Shown: one piece after another, positions 61,746 to 64,000 of the stretch
Position numbering within the stretch: the first letter of the stretch is position 1
Layout of the letters: every line of letters starts with the position of its first letter
DNA from: Oxalicibacterium faecigallinarum
GTDB lineage: Bacteria > Pseudomonadota > Gammaproteobacteria > Burkholderiales > Burkholderiaceae_D
DNA length: 64,000 nt
Assembly: GCF_014635705.1 (NCBI RefSeq)
Contig: NZ_BMDI01000004.1
Span: 29,325-93,324 of the forward strand
Direction: 5' to 3'
Made by a program: the position numbers and the translations under genes
The notes under the pieces: generated by a model
Seen by the model: the letters and a program-made list of their open reading frames with translations, nothing else
What the model was told of the DNA's origin: nothing
Database searches by the model: none

Positions 61746-62114
61746 TCAGACTTTCAGCACCTTTAGCGCACGTTCTGGTGGGCGCGCAATCACAGCCTGT
61801 TTGTCGAACTGGACGATGGGGCGCTGTAACAGGATGGGATGCGCAGCAAGGGCGTCAAGACATGCATCGTCGCTGGCATTTTCAAGTTTCAGCGCAGCAT
61901 ACGCATCTTCATTCGTGCGTAACATGTCACGTACACTCGTAGGTTCCAGGGTGTTCAGCGCATCCACCAGCGTAGCGAGCTGATCGCGTGACAACGGCGT
62001 TTTCTGATAATCGACGATATGGAGTTCAAGCGCGTTTTGCGTTGCAAATTGCTGGGCAAGCGTCAGGGCCTCGCGTGATTTCGAGCAGCGAGGATTGTGA
62101 TAGATCGTCAACAT
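61746..62114 (-). CDS. arsC: ArsC-family arsenate reductase-like protein
   Basis: A 122-residue thioredoxin-fold protein of the glutaredoxin-coupled ArsC family: IYHNPRCSKSREALTL with the catalytic Cys near residue 10, and LLQRPIVQFDKQAVIARPPERAL with the Arg of the arsenate site. Without other ars genes nearby it could be the YfgD/Spx-like housekeeping form. It converges on the receiver-TPR gene with only four bases between stops, so no terminator separates them. Confidence 0.88.
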   Translation of the reverse strand: MLTIYHNPRCSKSREALTLAQQFATQNALELHIVDYQKTPLSRDQLATLVDALNTLEPTSVRDMLRTNEDAYAALKLENASDDACLDALAAHPILLQRPIVQFDKQAVIARPPERALKVLKV

Positions 62115-62283
62115 GGATGTCAGATAGCCAAAGCAGGCGTAAAGTCTCGATTATGCCTCGGGAGGATCGTTTGGATGCAAGCGAATCCTGCAAGGCCATT
62201 GCAGTGCAAACATGAAAACCCGGGTGGACGGATAATTTTTCCTTGTCCGTTGTCTATCATTTTTCGATTTCCGAGCGAGTTTT

Positions 62284-63348
62284 ATGTCTGACCAGTCTGA
62301 TATCAATCTGCCCCCCGTTCCCAAAGCTGCTGATGGTTCCACGCCGCCAGCCGATCCTTTGCCGCCACAAGCTGTGCCCGATTCGCCCGAGATAACGGAG
62401 AAGCCCGCCGCTGTTCCACCTGCGCCCTATGTGCCGCCAGCACATGCCGATTTCACGAAAAGAGGCGCGCCCGCGTATCTGATGCCTGACGATTCGGCGT
62501 GGAAGCAAACCTGGCGGATTTTGTCCGCACGCATTCGCAGTCTGTCCGAGCAGGCGGGACGTCGACTGACGCAACGCACGCTGAAAATTGGCGTGTCTGC
62601 ACGTATTTTTCATCCGGAAAGTGGTGCAAAAGGCTTGCAGGCGAAAACGCTGCAGTATCTGGAGGAGTCCATTGCGCAATGGGTAATGTCGCGCGATGTT
62701 CTGGTACTCATGATCCCGACGGTAAATACCAACGGCATGCTGCATCCGAGCAAAATCCGTTTGCGAGACTATGCCAAGCATCTGGATGGACTGGTGTTGC
62801 AGGGTGGTGCAGACGTGGCGCCGCAGACATACTCGCAAACGGCAACGCGTCCAGAGTGGATTGGCGACAGCGCGCGCGACATGTATGAGCTCGAATTGCT
62901 GCATGAATTTATCGAGGCAGGCAAGCCCGTGCTGGGCATCTGCCGCGGCTGTCAGCTGATTAATGTGGCATTTGGCGGCACTCTGTATCAGGACATCGCA
63001 ACCGATGTGCCGGAGGCCAATCCGCATGTCCATGAAACCTATGACAGTCATCGTCATCGCATACAGTTTCCCGTTGGCTCGTCACTGGGAGCCCTGTTCT
63101 CAACGCAAAAAGCGCCACTGGTCAACTCGATTCACCATCAGGCGGTGCGCGATCTGGGGCGTGATCTGATCATCGAGGCGGTCTCGGAAGGCGACAACAT
63201 TGTCGAAGCGGTGCGTCACACCAAATCGCGTTTTGTCATGGGCTTGCAGTGGCATCCGGAATTTCATCGTGCGGGTGGCGCCGAATTGCTGGATTGCACG
63301 CCGATCCTTGATCATTTTCTGCGAGCGGCGCGTGAAACGCGTTTTTAA
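62284..63348 (+). CDS. Class I glutamine amidotransferase, PuuD-like, with N-terminal extension
   Basis: A 354-residue protein. The C-terminal 255 residues are a peptidase C26/PuuD domain: IGVSARIF start, LVLQGGADVAPQTYSQ, the nucleophile GICRGCQLINVAFGGTLYQDI, and WHPEFH with His and Glu. The family removes glutamate from gamma-glutamyl-GABA in putrescine breakdown or acts on similar substrates. The first 95 residues are an extension, Pro- and Ala-rich to about 55 (PPVPKAADGSTPPADPLPPQ), not present in PuuD (about 254 residues). No other puu genes are nearby. Confidence 0.88.
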   Translation: MSDQSDINLPPVPKAADGSTPPADPLPPQAVPDSPEITEKPAAVPPAPYVPPAHADFTKRGAPAYLMPDDSAWKQTWRILSARIRSLSEQAGRRLTQRTLKIGVSARIFHPESGAKGLQAKTLQYLEESIAQWVMSRDVLVLMIPTVNTNGMLHPSKIRLRDYAKHLDGLVLQGGADVAPQTYSQTATRPEWIGDSARDMYELELLHEFIEAGKPVLGICRGCQLINVAFGGTLYQDIATDVPEANPHVHETYDSHRHRIQFPVGSSLGALFSTQKAPLVNSIHHQAVRDLGRDLIIEAVSEGDNIVEAVRHTKSRFVMGLQWHPEFHRAGGAELLDCTPILDHFLRAARETRF

Positions 63349-63425
63349 TCTGACTCTTTACCCCGATTTCTCACAACAGTTTTCCCCAAATACAAAAAAT
63401 TAATGCAGGAAAACATTCCCGGTTG

Positions 63426-63454
63426 TTGACAAGGTGGGCTAACTACCCTATAGT
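63426..63454 (+). promoter_or_regulatory. Sigma70 promoter of the tRNA-tuf operon
   Basis: A consensus TTGACA at 63426 and TATAGT at 63449 are separated by 17 bases, followed by a GC-rich CTGCGG discriminator. This is typical of stable-RNA promoters under stringent control. It is 15 bases before the tRNA-Tyr gene. Confidence 0.85.
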
Positions 63455-63468
63455 CTGCGGTTCCCTGC

Positions 63469-63554
63469 GGAGGGGTGGCCGAGTGGTTAATGGCAGCAGA
63501 CTGTAAATCTGCCCTCTTACGAGTACGCTGGTTCGAATCCAGCCCCCTCCACCA
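63469..63554 (+). tRNA. tRNA-Tyr (GTA)
   Basis: 86 bases including an encoded CCA. The acceptor arms GGAGGGG and CCCCTCC pair; anticodon GTA is at 63503-63505; the T arm has GGTTCGAATCC; a long variable arm is present, as expected for Tyr. Confidence 0.97.
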
Positions 63555-63608
63555 GTTTGGGTGATCCAAAGTAGGGAATGGTAGTTAGTGATTGAAGTAG
63601 TAATCCTC

Positions 63609-63682
63609 GCGGGTGTAGCTCAATGGTAGAGCTGAAGCCTTCCAAGCTTATGACGAGGGTTCGATTCCCTTCACCCGCTCCA
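63609..63682 (+). tRNA. tRNA-Gly (TCC)
   Basis: 74 bases with encoded CCA. Acceptor GCGGGTG pairs with CACCCGC, D-arm AGCTCAATGGTAGAGC, anticodon TCC at 63641-63643, T arm GGTTCGATTCC. Confidence 0.97.
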
Positions 63683-63724
63683 AGTTTAGGATTGTGCGCA
63701 TCGTTCGGTGCGAACAATTGCAAT

Positions 63725-63799
<75 letters not shown>

Positions 63800-63887
63800 A
63801 AGAATTCTGTAGTTCTCGGTAGTTCGGTAAGAAATTCGCAATAAGTCGGTCGGGCGTGTGCCTGAGCATTCTCATCAAAATTGTTAG

Positions 63888-64000
<113 letters not shown>

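Overview
The window (about 55% G+C by eye) looks like the chromosome of a betaproteobacterium of the order Burkholderiales, most likely family Oxalobacteraceae. Supporting points are the tRNA-Tyr/tRNA-Gly/tRNA-Thr/tuf order at the right end, opgG-opgH, glmU and glmS, a NAD-type isocitrate dehydrogenase, and two oxalate:formate antiporter (OFA) genes with a codon choice unlike their neighbours. An oxalate-using genus such as Oxalicibacterium or Herminiimonas would fit, but this placement is inference. I see no phage, insertion sequence, CRISPR array or rRNA.

Layout. 0-8 kb: end of opgG, opgH, an RluA-type pseudouridine synthase with an in-frame stop, trhO, a SemiSWEET-like protein, an AI-2E-type exporter and an alpha/beta hydrolase. 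8-21 kb: two OFA transporters facing each other about 10 kb apart, each with a long AT-rich upstream region full of palindromes. Between them lie an ECF sigma/anti-sigma pair, a degenerate GGDEF protein, pirin, OsmC, isocitrate dehydrogenase, a lipoprotein, a phosphoglycerate mutase and a GFA-family protein. 21-30 kb: uppP, an EAL phosphodiesterase, YjdM/PhnA, a SET-domain protein, an SDR, an AT-richer NERD-nuclease/helicase gene, a sugar acetyltransferase, a broken monooxygenase-like gene, and gdx/sugE behind a guanidine-II riboswitch. 30-37 kb: a DEAD-box helicase with two DbpA-type RNA-binding domains, then a signalling cluster (KaiC-like ATPase, three receiver proteins, hemerythrin, GAF protein).

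37-48 kb: glmS and glmU flank an Lrp regulator and a LysR/MFS pair, followed by a lipoprotein and a four-gene redox operon diverging from a MocR regulator. 48-53 kb: a minor-pilin operon (pilE-like, fimT, pilV, pilW, and a 783-residue PilX-like protein). 53-63 kb: ttcA, folB, a pteridine-reductase-like SDR, midA, two tandem DUF2905 genes, a CorC/HlyC protein, an active-looking GGDEF cyclase, a receiver-TPR protein, an ArsC-family protein and a class I glutamine amidotransferase. The right end is a tRNA operon with a strong sigma70 promoter that leads into tuf.

The points most worth following are the unusual regulatory DNA around the two OFA genes (a shared 12-mer, clustered TACGTA sites, a perfect 27-bp palindrome, a possible 13-codon leader peptide, three phased TTGTGGATA repeats), two separate in-frame TAA stops inside otherwise intact genes, the guanidine riboswitch, the duplicated RNA-binding domain of the helicase, the kinase-less KaiC/receiver cluster, and the giant PilX-like protein in an operon where two pilins lack Glu5.
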